Assembly (NCBI GenBank): GCA_963667425.1 | Contig: OY763407.1 | Coordinates: 186,001-250,000, forward strand | Direction: 5' to 3' | Length of the DNA: 64,000 nucleotides | Source of the DNA: G963667425 sp963667425 [NCBI: bacterium] | Lineage (GTDB): Bacteria; UBP6; UBA1177 | In this document: in pieces, positions 17,382 to 26,539 of the stretch | How the letters are laid out: each line of letters starts with the position of its first letter | Numbering within the stretch: the first letter of the stretch is position 1 | Notes under the pieces: model-generated | The model's input: the letters and a program-made list of their open reading frames with translations, nothing else | Databases searched by the model: none | Told to the model about the DNA's origin: nothing | Program-made: the position numbers and the translations under genes

Positions 17382-18094
17382 AATGTGCCGAAATTAGAGA
17401 GCAGATCGCTCTTAACAGGCATCTGCATAAAGAAGGATCTCTTTCTCAAGAAATAATTGAACACATTGAAAAATGTGAGGAATGTAAAAAATATTATGAT
17501 AAAATGAAACTTGTGGATAGTGCATTTTCCATTCTTGAAGAAAAAAGAGATGTTGAGAAAGTTCCTTCTTTTTTAGAGTTTAAAGAAAATAAGCTTACAA
17601 AATTCAGCAAATTTAAGAAATTTTATCTTGATAAAGTTGCTGTTGCAGCTATTTTTGTTTTATTTATTGCCTATTTTTCCGGTCTTTTTATGAACAATGA
17701 AACTAAAGCTTTTAAATATGCAGAAAATGAAATAGATGCACAGTATAAAGTTCCTCTGTCGGAAGATGTCACTGTGGATCTTAATTTTAATTCTAAAACA
17801 GAGCTGAAAGATGTAACTTTTACATTAGAACTTGGTGACGGACTCAAATTTGGAACTGATGATGAACGTTATCAGGATTTTAAAGAATTTACTAGAAAAA
17901 TAGATTTGAAACAGGGTGAAAACAAATTGTCATTTGCTGTAATTTTTGATTCTTCAAAGCCTTCTTTTATAAATGCTGTACTTTCAAAAAATGGCAAAAA
18001 GTTTACTCATAAAATACTTTTTGAGCCTGATTTAGACAAAAAACAGATAAGGATTACATATTTAAAAGTAGTTGTGGAAAAAGAGAGTGCATAG
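17378..18094 (+). CDS. Membrane-anchored zinc-finger anti-sigma factor
   Basis: 238 residues. The N-terminal cytoplasmic domain has the anti-sigma zinc-finger pattern HIEKCEECKKYY (HxxxCxxC, ~residues 30-41). One membrane helix follows at ~88-107 (VAVAAIFVLFIAYFSGLFM). The outer ~125 residues are beta-rich and Lys/Asp-rich with no recognised sensor family. It is expected to hold the upstream sigma factor inactive until an envelope signal arrives. It overlaps the sigma gene by 4 bases and the next gene by 8. Confidence 0.82.
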   Translation: MKCAEIREQIALNRHLHKEGSLSQEIIEHIEKCEECKKYYDKMKLVDSAFSILEEKRDVEKVPSFLEFKENKLTKFSKFKKFYLDKVAVAAIFVLFIAYFSGLFMNNETKAFKYAENEIDAQYKVPLSEDVTVDLNFNSKTELKDVTFTLELGDGLKFGTDDERYQDFKEFTRKIDLKQGENKLSFAVIFDSSKPSFINAVLSKNGKKFTHKILFEPDLDKKQIRITYLKVVVEKESA

Positions 18095-18665
18095 AAAAGT
18101 AATCATATTCCTTTTTTTACTATTTTATATTTCAATTCTTTTAGGAGAAGATATTGACATAACAATTACTTCCTCCATAAGAAAAGGCAAATCCGAAAAC
18201 TGGGAAAAAGCTTTTTTTTCTTTACCTGAATGTGAAGAAAGTGTCTGGAAAGATAATGAAAAAGATGCAGATACAGATATGCCGGATAATGATTTTAAGC
18301 CTGTTTTTAAAATTAAAACAATTGAAAAGAAGAAAAAAAGATCATCATTCGAAATTGCTGTTAAAAAACAAATTCCTGTTGAGGATAAAATTTCTGATGT
18401 TTCTGATGATGATATAGGCGATGATATAGACATTGTGGAAGATTATTCAGATAAAGATGTTGTTACAGAACCTGAAAAAGAAATTTCTACTGAAGAAGAA
18501 ACTTCTATTGAGTTTTCAGACTATGATATTGATTCAGTGAATGAAAATAATGATACAGTTTCAGATAATGAACTTCCAGATATCAGTAATGAAGAGATTA
18601 TTAAAAGAAGAAAAGAACGTCATTTGTTAAGAAAAAATAGTTCCCTTATAAAGTCAAATCATTAA
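18087..18665 (+). CDS. Exported acidic low-complexity protein
   Basis: 192 residues from the GTG at 18087, which gives a clean signal peptide (MHRKVIIFLFLLFYISILLG); a TTG at 18072 would add five residues. After a short ordered part the protein is very rich in Asp, Glu and Ser (for example DVSDDDIGDDIDIVEDYSD). It ends with a basic stretch (RRKERHLLRKN). No family is recognised. The Asp/Glu bias resembles the tail of the giant lipoprotein at 34530. The 8-base overlap with the anti-sigma gene suggests co-expression. Confidence 0.6.
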   Translation: MHRKVIIFLFLLFYISILLGEDIDITITSSIRKGKSENWEKAFFSLPECEESVWKDNEKDADTDMPDNDFKPVFKIKTIEKKKKRSSFEIAVKKQIPVEDKISDVSDDDIGDDIDIVEDYSDKDVVTEPEKEISTEEETSIEFSDYDIDSVNENNDTVSDNELPDISNEEIIKRRKERHLLRKNSSLIKSNH

Positions 18666-18688
18666 TTTATAATAAAAATGAGGATGAT

Positions 18689-19525
18689 ATGAAAATATAT
18701 TTTATAATAATTATATGGTTTTCAATTATTTTGTTTATATCATGTGAACAATCTCCTGCTTCAATTGATGTTAGAGAGCAGCAGATACAGACAATTGAAG
18801 GTGGTTCTCCTGAAACAATAGAAATAAAAGACAATGAGCTTAAATCTTGTGTTTATAATGCATTAAATCTTTCTGTTGATGATGTACTGACAAAATCTAA
18901 AGCCGAGTCTTTAAGAGAGCTTAGCTGTCCTTCTGAAAAAATTGCCTATTTAGATGGACTTCAATATTTTGAAAATTTAAGAAATCTTTCATTGCCGGCA
19001 TCAAGAATTGTTTCTGTTGATAAATATTTTTTCTGGAGGATGACAAAACTTCAAACCATGACATTAAGCTTTGAAAATTTAGGATATTTTGACGGTGATA
19101 TTTTCTTTAACCTTAAAAAACTTGTTTATCTTGATTTAAAATGGAGTGGAATAGACTACATTGACAATTATTCCTTTTATAATTTGAAGAATTTGAAAAC
19201 ACTTATTCTTTCAAATAATAAAATTGAATATATCGGCTCCGGGTTTGTCGGTCTTAGTAATCTTAAAACACTTGTTATTTCAGACAACAAAATAAATGAA
19301 GTTAAAAAGGAGGAACTTTCAGACTTATTATTGATAGAAAATGTTGTGCTGAGAGGGAACTATATGACCGATTTTGATCTAAAGATTATTTCCATGCTGC
19401 CAACCCTAAAAAGAATAGATCTAAGTGAAAACTGTTTTACAGAAGAAACTGTAGAATATATAACTTCAAATTGTGATATTTGCATAATGGAAAATCAGGA
19501 GCCTCAAAATTGTGTTGAAAACTAA
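18689..19525 (+). CDS. Leucine-rich-repeat lipoprotein
   Basis: 278 residues. MKIYFIIIIWFSIILFISC is a lipoprotein signal (lipobox FISC, Cys19). From ~residue 65 there are about seven leucine-rich repeats with the phase 'L..L..L.LS.N.I..I' (for example LKTLILSNNKIEYIGSGF and LKTLVISDNKINEV). It ends with a Cys-containing cap (NCDICIMENQEPQNC). LRR proteins of this form bind other proteins; a ligand is not evident. It is the fifth gene of the sigma locus run. Confidence 0.82.
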   Translation: MKIYFIIIIWFSIILFISCEQSPASIDVREQQIQTIEGGSPETIEIKDNELKSCVYNALNLSVDDVLTKSKAESLRELSCPSEKIAYLDGLQYFENLRNLSLPASRIVSVDKYFFWRMTKLQTMTLSFENLGYFDGDIFFNLKKLVYLDLKWSGIDYIDNYSFYNLKNLKTLILSNNKIEYIGSGFVGLSNLKTLVISDNKINEVKKEELSDLLLIENVVLRGNYMTDFDLKIISMLPTLKRIDLSENCFTEETVEYITSNCDICIMENQEPQNCVEN

Positions 19526-19539
19526 TTTTGGAGGTGAAA

Positions 19540-20460
19540 ATGAGAAAAATCTTATTTGGTTTTTTATTTTTCCTTTTTTCTATGAACCTCATGGCTGTGA
19601 CTATGGGAGCATATGCTGTAGATGATTATCAATCAGTATGTGAATGTGATGATGAAAGCATGCTGCCGGATACCTCCTATTCTGAAGCTATCAGAAATGA
19701 ATATAATTATTATTTTAATTACTATTGTTCTATGGTGCATGACCGCATTTATTATGGTACTAATAATACGGCTCAGTTTGATAAACTTGTTGATGATCAG
19801 AAATATTTAAATAACGCATGTACACTTCCTCTTTATTGTCCGATATATGGTATTGATGATTCATATTCAGATCATGCTGATATAATGTATATTGCTTCTG
19901 ATGCTGATCTCTATCAGACTGGAACAGATAACTATGATGTTAAATTCTTTATGTGCAGTAGTGCAAGAATGCCAAACAACAGATGTCATGTGAATCCTGA
20001 AAATGATCTCTGGCTTGGAGAACAGTCGGGAGATACAAATTCTACAAATCCAGGAGAAGCCAAATATCTTGTTTTAAGAGCAACTAAAAGTGTTCCTGGC
20101 TCTACTTATGCTCCAAATATTTGGGCTTCTGTTTTAACAAGAAGTAAAGAATTATCAATAGTTATGGGACTTGCTAATTCAATGTATGATGTTTATGAAG
20201 CTGTTCCTGAAGGAGAAACCTTTGCTACCAATGTTTATTATAGGGAGCAACCCTGGTTCAGAACAGAATCTCTTGATAGAGTAACCTTAAAACAGGCTTG
20301 GTTTCTGGCCGTAGATGCAGGCCCAAGTAGTGAACAAGGCTGTGCTATGAGTAAAGGAACAACACTTTATGATGCATGGTATGCTCTCAATGGTCTGGTG
20401 GTTTATTCTAATGGACTATCTAACAATGGGCCATACACATCCATATCCTATCAGAATTAG
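19540..20460 (+). CDS. Exported protein, possibly DUF6345-like
   Basis: 306 residues from the ATG at 19540, preceded by GGAGGTG; a start at 19528 would add four residues and lose that site. It has a signal peptide MRKILFGFLFFLFSMNLMA. The mature protein is rich in Tyr, Asn and Cys (CECDDES, NYYCSMVHD, YCPIYG, FMCSSARM). The second half has GEAKYLVLRATKS...W...RSKELSIVMGLANSMYD, which recalls DUF6345-type proteins, where a 'Cys' strand is followed by 'W...f..gl....G.as..y'. That match is from memory and weak. Confidence 0.6.
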   Translation: MRKILFGFLFFLFSMNLMAVTMGAYAVDDYQSVCECDDESMLPDTSYSEAIRNEYNYYFNYYCSMVHDRIYYGTNNTAQFDKLVDDQKYLNNACTLPLYCPIYGIDDSYSDHADIMYIASDADLYQTGTDNYDVKFFMCSSARMPNNRCHVNPENDLWLGEQSGDTNSTNPGEAKYLVLRATKSVPGSTYAPNIWASVLTRSKELSIVMGLANSMYDVYEAVPEGETFATNVYYREQPWFRTESLDRVTLKQAWFLAVDAGPSSEQGCAMSKGTTLYDAWYALNGLVVYSNGLSNNGPYTSISYQN

Positions 20461-20469
20461 GAGGTTAAT

Positions 20470-21402
20470 ATGAGAAAAATAATCTTGGTCATCCTTTCTG
20501 CAGGTTTTTGTTTTATTTCAGCTGCCGAAACTGAATATTCAGATGATTTTAAATCAGATATCAATAATATACTTTCAATTTCCAAGGCTTCAGATTATGT
20601 TGCCGAATATAATTTAAAGAGTGTTGATGTAAACAAAGAAAGTGTATTGAAAAAGTTTTCTCGATATGAATCTGCAAATCCTGTTATGGAAAAAACTAAT
20701 TCTTCTGATTCAGTTAATTACTTTGAAGATGAAGAAATTTCTTTTGTAAAAAAAGGCACTGTTCGTTATTCTGTCAGTAAACTTTCAGGAAACGAACAGC
20801 TTATAGATTTTGCGAGATTTGCTATTGGGAACTATGGCAAAAAATCTTCTTTAACGAAAAATGATGCTTCAATAAATGCTATGGATTATGTTATCAACTA
20901 CCTTAAAATTGATAAAAAGGATTTTGCTTTTGAAAATGTAAAAGAAATGATTACTCAGGTTTATGATGAAAAACTTAATGTAGTTATGAAATCCAGTGAT
21001 GGTTTTACAGTTTTTTACAGACGTAAATTAAGTGACCTTGTTTCTGCTGGCAGTGGCGGGAGGATTACAGTATATCTTTCTCCTGAAGGTGAGGTTGTTG
21101 GCCATACTTTGCAGTGGAGAGATCTGGAATTTTCAAAGTATTCAGAGAAAAGTTTTTATCCTGCTGATGAAGTTGCAAAATTTGCAGAAAGTGAGCTTAA
21201 ATCTCTTCCAAATAAAGCATCGTTTCGAAGTATAAAACTTGGTTATTATTTTTATGGTTCAAGGACTTTTCAGGAAAATATCTTTCCTGTCTATCAGATA
21301 ATTTATACACTTGAAGGGAGCAGTACTTATAGAGAAAAGCTTTATAATGCTATTACCGGCAATAAATTTGTTCCATCAGATTATGTAAAAAAACATGAAT
21401 AA
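20470..21402 (+). CDS. Exported protein, function unknown
   Basis: 310 residues with a signal peptide (MRKIILVILSAGFCFISA). AGGAGG lies 6 bases before the ATG and the gene follows its neighbour by 9 bases. The middle (~residues 185-230) reads FTVFYRRKL...GGRITVYLSPEGEVVGHTLQWRDLE, a 'GG.i.v.l.p.G.v.g....WR' pattern seen in PepSY/YycI-like beta domains and in N-terminal parts of some DUF6345 proteins. With the preceding gene it may be a split version of such a two-part protein; this is inference. Confidence 0.58.
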   Translation: MRKIILVILSAGFCFISAAETEYSDDFKSDINNILSISKASDYVAEYNLKSVDVNKESVLKKFSRYESANPVMEKTNSSDSVNYFEDEEISFVKKGTVRYSVSKLSGNEQLIDFARFAIGNYGKKSSLTKNDASINAMDYVINYLKIDKKDFAFENVKEMITQVYDEKLNVVMKSSDGFTVFYRRKLSDLVSAGSGGRITVYLSPEGEVVGHTLQWRDLEFSKYSEKSFYPADEVAKFAESELKSLPNKASFRSIKLGYYFYGSRTFQENIFPVYQIIYTLEGSSTYREKLYNAITGNKFVPSDYVKKHE

Positions 21403-21432
21403 AATTTCATCTGGTAATTTCTGCCTGTGAAT

Positions 21433-21494
21433 AAAAGGAAGGAAATCACACCCTCCAAATAGGAGAAAAGTTGCAGTGGTTTCCTTTCTTTTTT
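21433..21494 (+). terminator. Terminator ending the sigma-locus operon
   Basis: AAGGAAGGAAATCAC (from 21435) pairs with GTGGTTTCCTTTCTT (from 21476), including G-U pairs. A small inner CTCC/GGAG hairpin sits in the loop, and TTTTTT follows. Genes on the two sides converge here. Confidence 0.7.
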
Positions 21495-21518
21495 AATCTT
21501 AATTTTTTATGTCTTTTT

Positions 21519-22217
21519 TTAGGGGTTCCCCGATTCAACTAATTTTCTTATATTATTTTCAATTAAAGAAATGATTTCTTTTCTCTCAGATTTGTCTTTG
21601 ATTTCTACTGGTTTCAGTATTGTCATTGATACTTTTCCACTATGAATCGAAAATTCATTCTTTTTCATGATTTCAAAGACGTTTTGAAGTGCCACAGGGA
21701 GTATTCTCACTTTTGCGTCACATGCCGTTACAACACCTGCGCTTTTAAATTTTCCCATTTTTTTGCCTGAAGATCTTGTGCCTTCAGGGAAAATTAACAG
21801 AGATCTCTTTTTAAGCATTTTTGTTGCCTGAGATATGGATTTGACAGATTCTCTACTGTTTTTTCTGTTTACCATAATATAGTCATAAAGAGGAAGTATC
21901 CAGCCGAAAAAAGGAATAAGCAACATCTCTTTTTTTGTAATTATTCTTATGTCTAATGGCATACAGGCAGATATTATTATTACATCAAAAACACTTTGAT
22001 GATTAGCTACAATTAAATAGTTTGAATTAACATCAACATTTTCAATTCCTGCAACATTAACATTTACACCGTTTATTTTTAATATCATTTTGAAAAAGGG
22101 TCTTATTATGTATTTATAGCCGGCGACTCTTCCTGATATCAGATGAATAGGATAAAAAATATATGCCGCCAGAGTTACAAATGCAGCAAAGATAATTGAA
22201 ATGAAAAATCTTATCAT
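21519..22217 (-). CDS. plsC: 1-acyl-sn-glycerol-3-phosphate acyltransferase
   Basis: 232 residues. It adds the second acyl chain to make phosphatidic acid. An N-terminal membrane segment (FFISIIFAAFVTLAAYIFY) precedes the acyltransferase motifs NHQSVFDV (catalytic His-Asp, block I) and FPEGTRSSGK (block III). It overlaps the upstream lipoprotein gene by 4 bases. Confidence 0.9.
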   Translation of the reverse strand: MIRFFISIIFAAFVTLAAYIFYPIHLISGRVAGYKYIIRPFFKMILKINGVNVNVAGIENVDVNSNYLIVANHQSVFDVIIISACMPLDIRIITKKEMLLIPFFGWILPLYDYIMVNRKNSRESVKSISQATKMLKKRSLLIFPEGTRSSGKKMGKFKSAGVVTACDAKVRILPVALQNVFEIMKKNEFSIHSGKVSMTILKPVEIKDKSERKEIISLIENNIRKLVESGNP

Positions 22218-24190
22218 TCCTTATCCTTTATAGTTTTGTTTTCTTCTTTTTTTATCTCAGATTTCTCGGATTTATCTGTCTGATCAACAAAACCTTCACC
22301 TTTAACACCAAGGTATATTGCATTTAAACCTAATGGTGATCCGTCTTTTTCTATTGTAAATTCTTTTCCTGCAAGCAAAGATGTGAATTTTGATTCTGAG
22401 ACTTTCTTTCTATATTCTGTAAAGTTGCCTGAACCTGCTTTGCTTATTGCCTGAACAGTAAAATCAGCTATTTCCGCAAGATAAAGCTCTATTAAATATG
22501 GCTCCCTTGAGAATTTACCGGTGAAAAAAGTTTTAAAATTTGCAAGATAACTGTTTTTTTCTGAACTATCTATAACTCTTGAAGAAATAACCATAGCATC
22601 CACAAATTTATCAACTCCTGAAATAAAAGTTTCTGAAGAAAGAACTTCAGAGCCAGGAACAATTTTTACTACGGAATGCTGCCATGGTAATCCTTTTGAT
22701 GATAGTTCCCTGTTTTTTCTTTTGATTCTTGATTGCTCAAAACTTGACTGATAATCAAATTCAAGATTTCTGTATGCAAGAGAATTTATTATAAGTATAC
22801 TGTCAGATGCTTTTCCTATAATTACAAGTGTATCATAATCTATATTTGGAGGAATATCTTTTTTAAATGACTTAACAGCTCTTGACATAAGTGTTTTAGT
22901 TTTGAACTTACCACTGTTTTCTCTCTTGAATCCGGCTACATATCTATTTGCATTATCGGGTTCGGGAGCCAATTTTTCGAGAGAGTTATATATTTCCTTA
23001 TCATCAGGTATATATGTAAATGTGTTGACTATATTTCCTCCGGACTGTTTTACAGCATCCCAGTAAATATTTTTTTCTGCAATACCTTCAAAATTATCAG
23101 GATAAACTATGGCAAAATTTTTTTTATTATTTTGAATAAGGTAGGCAACAACTTCTGACGCTTCCTTTTTCTTTGTGTATTTTAAGTTGATAAAAAGCGG
23201 TTTATCAGGAGTTGATAAATATGAAGTATAAGATATTACAGGAATTGAATATTTTGCTGATGCATCTGCTATGTTTTTTGCAAAAGCATCATAAAAAGTT
23301 GCCCCTATAATTAATGATGTTTTTTTGGAAGAAGCTTCTTCAAATGCTTTTGTAATATCGTTGTCATTTATATATCTGTAAAAATCAATGTTTATGGCAT
23401 TAAGTTTTGAAGAGAAATACCACTTGAAAAAAGACTCTTCAAGTTCTGCAACTTTCTGCCAATTATCTTCCGTTGGAAGCAGAATAGCGATTCTTGACCA
23501 GTCAGGAGGATAATTGTCTACTATTAATTGCATATAATCTTTTTCTTCAATAGAAGGTACTTCATAAGTTTCCTCTTTTTTATTTTCAGTAATATTCTGA
23601 TCTATATCCCCAAAAAAGAGCTGCTTTTTATCAGGGTGTTTCTCTATGATTTTACTCAAATTTTCCTTAACATTTTCTTTTTTTTCATCACTTAAATTTT
23701 TATACCATTTTGAAGCATCATCCCATCTGCTAAGATTAATATATGAAAAAAGTACTTTTTTTGATGCTTCTATTTTTTCATTCTGATCAAGAAAAAGATA
23801 AACTCGTAATAGAGAATCAAGAGCCTCTGAGTATTTTTCTATTTTAAAAGCAGCATCAGATGCCAAAATCATTCTTTCTTTAAAAAATGGAAGTTTTGTA
23901 TCTGAAACAGGCAGAAGCTGTAAAGCTTTTTCATATTTTCCCTGTAAGTAAAGAGCTTTGCCCAAATAATAATGGAGAGCTGTCAGTTCTTTGTCACTCC
24001 AGTTATGTACCAGCTGTGTTCTTAGAAAAGTTTCTTCTTCTACATATTTTTTATCTTTTTCCAGTGTGTTTGCGGTTAATTCAACATTTTCAAATAATGG
24101 CTTTTGCGGTAAAGTTTTTTCCTTAACAGTTGTACACGCAGTAATAAGAATAATGTTTAATGCAATAAATATATAAAGCAAAATTTTCAT
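22214..24190 (-). CDS. LpoA/LppC-like lipoprotein with TPR and periplasmic-binding-type domains
   Basis: 658 residues. MKILLYIFIALNIILITAC is a lipoprotein signal (lipobox ITAC, Cys19). Residues ~60-190 contain TPR-like helices (LHYYLGKALYLQGKYEKALQLL). Residues ~228-620 look like a type I periplasmic-binding fold: WSRIAILLPTEDNW, a SLIIGATFYD strand, IPVISYTSY, and FAIVYPDNFEG. This layout matches penicillin-binding protein activators (LpoA/LppC family), which stimulate peptidoglycan synthases from the outer membrane. The C-terminus is Lys/Glu-rich. It is co-transcribed with plsC. Confidence 0.75.
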   Translation of the reverse strand: MKILLYIFIALNIILITACTTVKEKTLPQKPLFENVELTANTLEKDKKYVEEETFLRTQLVHNWSDKELTALHYYLGKALYLQGKYEKALQLLPVSDTKLPFFKERMILASDAAFKIEKYSEALDSLLRVYLFLDQNEKIEASKKVLFSYINLSRWDDASKWYKNLSDEKKENVKENLSKIIEKHPDKKQLFFGDIDQNITENKKEETYEVPSIEEKDYMQLIVDNYPPDWSRIAILLPTEDNWQKVAELEESFFKWYFSSKLNAINIDFYRYINDNDITKAFEEASSKKTSLIIGATFYDAFAKNIADASAKYSIPVISYTSYLSTPDKPLFINLKYTKKKEASEVVAYLIQNNKKNFAIVYPDNFEGIAEKNIYWDAVKQSGGNIVNTFTYIPDDKEIYNSLEKLAPEPDNANRYVAGFKRENSGKFKTKTLMSRAVKSFKKDIPPNIDYDTLVIIGKASDSILIINSLAYRNLEFDYQSSFEQSRIKRKNRELSSKGLPWQHSVVKIVPGSEVLSSETFISGVDKFVDAMVISSRVIDSSEKNSYLANFKTFFTGKFSREPYLIELYLAEIADFTVQAISKAGSGNFTEYRKKVSESKFTSLLAGKEFTIEKDGSPLGLNAIYLGVKGEGFVDQTDKSEKSEIKKEENKTIKDKE

Positions 24191-24477
24191 AGCTGTTTAC
24201 ACCTATTCAATAGTTAAAAATCCAGAAAATACTAACAATTATTTAAATGATTTCAAGAAAAAGGAAAAAACAGTTGAAATAAAGAGCTTTTTCTCTATTT
24301 TGCTGTTACAGATTTTATTTAATTTTTTTCTATAAAATGAATAATATGTAAACAAGCCCCTTTTGCTTTAGTTTTATAAAAAATGAATATAAAAACCTTT
24401 TAATTTTTGATTTTGTATATGTTTTTATGTAATATATTCAATGTTAAAGTTTATAAAAACGTTGTTTAGGGTATTGA

Positions 24478-25239
24478 ATGAGATTTATAGCATTGCTTGT
24501 TCTACTGTTTTCTTTTTTTGTAATTTCTGCGGAAACAGTAAATTGTGAAAACAGTTTTAAAGATAAGTGTACTGTAAGTAGAAATACAATTTCATGCCAG
24601 TGTTACGGTCTTGATGAGGAATATGGATTCTGGTCTGATGTTAGCTCTTCTGATATTGATAGGGCAAAGAGTATGGATGCTTTTTGTGTGGATTATGCTG
24701 ATAATTTTTGTTCAAGTTTAAGGAACGGTGGTATTGACAACGCTATTTGTTCAAGTGACACCGGTGTTGTGTATCAGAATTGGGATGGTAATTTTGTTAT
24801 AGAATGTTATGATAATTTTTATTATAACAATGTCTTGTTAGATAATAAATCAAAAGGTTCTCTATGTCTTGACGATTTATATACTGCATGTGGAGATACG
24901 CCATCTTCCCTTTTAAACTATTGTCTTGATGATGATTTGAAGACGTGTGTTAACTACTCTGCTTTTATTGATGAAAAGTGTAATGGAACTATTTATGATG
25001 ATATTCTTAAAGGAAGACTTCTAAATGGTGAATTTGTCGGTAAAGAAGGCAGAACTGTTGCGGAATGCTGTATAAAGAATTCTGAAAGAAGTGAGTTTAT
25101 GTTTAAATGTCTCTCTAATGGTGACAGTTGTGAAAGCTGTATTGAAGAATATCTTGCTCTTGACGAAGAAGAATATGATGCTACAGGTTCAGGTGGATCT
25201 AATGAAAGTTCTTCAGGATGCTCATTATTTGTTTTCTAG
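24478..25239 (+). CDS. Cys-rich exported protein with a Gly/Ser-Cys C-terminal tail
   Basis: 253 residues with a signal peptide (MRFIALLVLLFSFFVISA). About 20 Cys follow, many in close pairs (ISCQCYG, AECCIKN, CESCIEEY), implying several disulfides in an extracytoplasmic protein. No family is recognised. It ends in a Gly/Ser linker and GCSLFVF, similar to the end of the giant lipoprotein at 34530-40259 (GCGCSVVSW). It stands alone between divergent and convergent neighbours; AGGG lies 6 bases before the ATG. The 287 bases upstream are AT-rich with no feature I can support. Confidence 0.65.
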   Translation: MRFIALLVLLFSFFVISAETVNCENSFKDKCTVSRNTISCQCYGLDEEYGFWSDVSSSDIDRAKSMDAFCVDYADNFCSSLRNGGIDNAICSSDTGVVYQNWDGNFVIECYDNFYYNNVLLDNKSKGSLCLDDLYTACGDTPSSLLNYCLDDDLKTCVNYSAFIDEKCNGTIYDDILKGRLLNGEFVGKEGRTVAECCIKNSERSEFMFKCLSNGDSCESCIEEYLALDEEEYDATGSGGSNESSSGCSLFVF

Positions 25240-25240
25240 T

Positions 25241-26536
25241 TTAAAAGAATATTTTGCAAAATAAAAGAGAAGTTATTATTCCTGTTACATCAGCCAGAAG
25301 TGCTGCAGGAAGAGCATGCCTTGTTATTTTTACCCCTACAGCTCCAAAATATACTGCAAGAACATAAAAAGTTGTTTCAGTTGATCCCTGCATTGTGGAC
25401 ATTAGAAAAGAGAGAAACGAATTAGGTTCTCTGCTTACTGTTTCGCTCATTATTCCAAAAGCTCCGCTTCCTGAAAGAGGCCTTATCAATGCCATTGGAA
25501 GTGCTTCTGAAGGCATACCTATAAGAGATGTAACAGGTTCTAGTAATGCTGTAAGAATATTTAATGCTCCGCTAGCTCTGAACATTCCGACAGCTACAAA
25601 TATTGCAACCATAAAAGGAATTATTTTTACTGCGGTTGTAAAACCTTCTTTGGCTCCTTCAGTTACTGTTTCGTATAGTTTGACTCCTTTAAAATATCCA
25701 AATATAAGAAAAATGGAGATAAGTATAGGAATAAGCCATGATGAAGAGGCTGAAAAGATATCTTTAAAAGAGGTTATGTTACCTTTAGTGTATGTTTGAA
25801 TAATAGAGTATGTCATTCCTGCAATAAAAATCAGTATAAATAGCGAGACGATAGCTTTTCCAATTACTGATATTCCTTCTTTTTCATTATGATCCTTTAT
25901 TTCTTCAGCTTTTTTATAAGGTGTATCAGTCATTGCAGGATTTTTGGAATATTTTGAAAATAGTTTTGAGAAAAATATCGCCGCTGTTGTTGAGCATATA
26001 GTTGCAAGTATTGAAGGAATTACAATTCCTGCAGGATTTGTAGCACCTGCTGCTGCTCTCACTGTTATAACTCCAAGAGGAAGAAGTGTTACGCTTGATG
26101 TATTTATAGCAAGAAAAAGACACATCGCATCTGTTGCTGTCTCCTTTTTTGTATTAAGAGTATCAAGTTCCTGCATCGCCTTTATTCCCATCGGGGTTGC
26201 GGCATTTCCAAGACCAAGTATATTAGCTGCAATATTCATGATCATTGCCCGCATTGCAGGATGATCTTCTGGAACATCAGGAAAAAGCCACTTCATAATA
26301 GGAGAAATTTTTTTTGCAATAATTTTCATTATTCCTGCTTTTTCTGCAACTTTCATTATACCAAGCCATAAGGCCATTGCACCTATTAAGCCTATTGCAA
26401 TGGTAACTGCCGATTTTGCAGATTCAAAGCTTGCGTCAGTAACGTTTTTCATTCTTCCGGTCCATGCGGCTGTTGCTGTGGCAGAAAGAATCATAAAAAA
26501 CCATATTGCATTTATTGGTGAAATTTTGTTCTTCAT
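25241..26536 (-). CDS. SpmA-SpmB fusion (nucleoside-recognition domain membrane protein)
   Basis: 431 residues, strongly hydrophobic. The first half matches SpmA (NAIWFFMILSATATAAWTG, ALWLGIMKVAEKAGIM, NILGLGNAATPMGIKAMQEL). The second half matches SpmB (SSWLIPILISIFLIFGYFKG, LIGMPSEALPMALIRPLSGSGAFG, FLMSTMQGSTETTFY). Both halves are nucleoside-recognition (GATE) domains. In Bacillus the two are separate spore-maturation proteins; fused forms occur in many non-sporulating bacteria with unknown substrate. It sits next to trkH-trkA but is separated by only 3 bases from trkH, so they may be co-transcribed. Confidence 0.88.
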   Translation of the reverse strand: MKNKISPINAIWFFMILSATATAAWTGRMKNVTDASFESAKSAVTIAIGLIGAMALWLGIMKVAEKAGIMKIIAKKISPIMKWLFPDVPEDHPAMRAMIMNIAANILGLGNAATPMGIKAMQELDTLNTKKETATDAMCLFLAINTSSVTLLPLGVITVRAAAGATNPAGIVIPSILATICSTTAAIFFSKLFSKYSKNPAMTDTPYKKAEEIKDHNEKEGISVIGKAIVSLFILIFIAGMTYSIIQTYTKGNITSFKDIFSASSSWLIPILISIFLIFGYFKGVKLYETVTEGAKEGFTTAVKIIPFMVAIFVAVGMFRASGALNILTALLEPVTSLIGMPSEALPMALIRPLSGSGAFGIMSETVSREPNSFLSFLMSTMQGSTETTFYVLAVYFGAVGVKITRHALPAALLADVTGIITSLLFCKIFF

Positions 26537-26539
26537 AGT

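Noticed and set aside
25241-26536. Evidence of sporulation from the SpmA-SpmB protein
   Set aside because: Fused forms are common in non-sporulating Gram-negatives, and no other sporulation gene is in the window.
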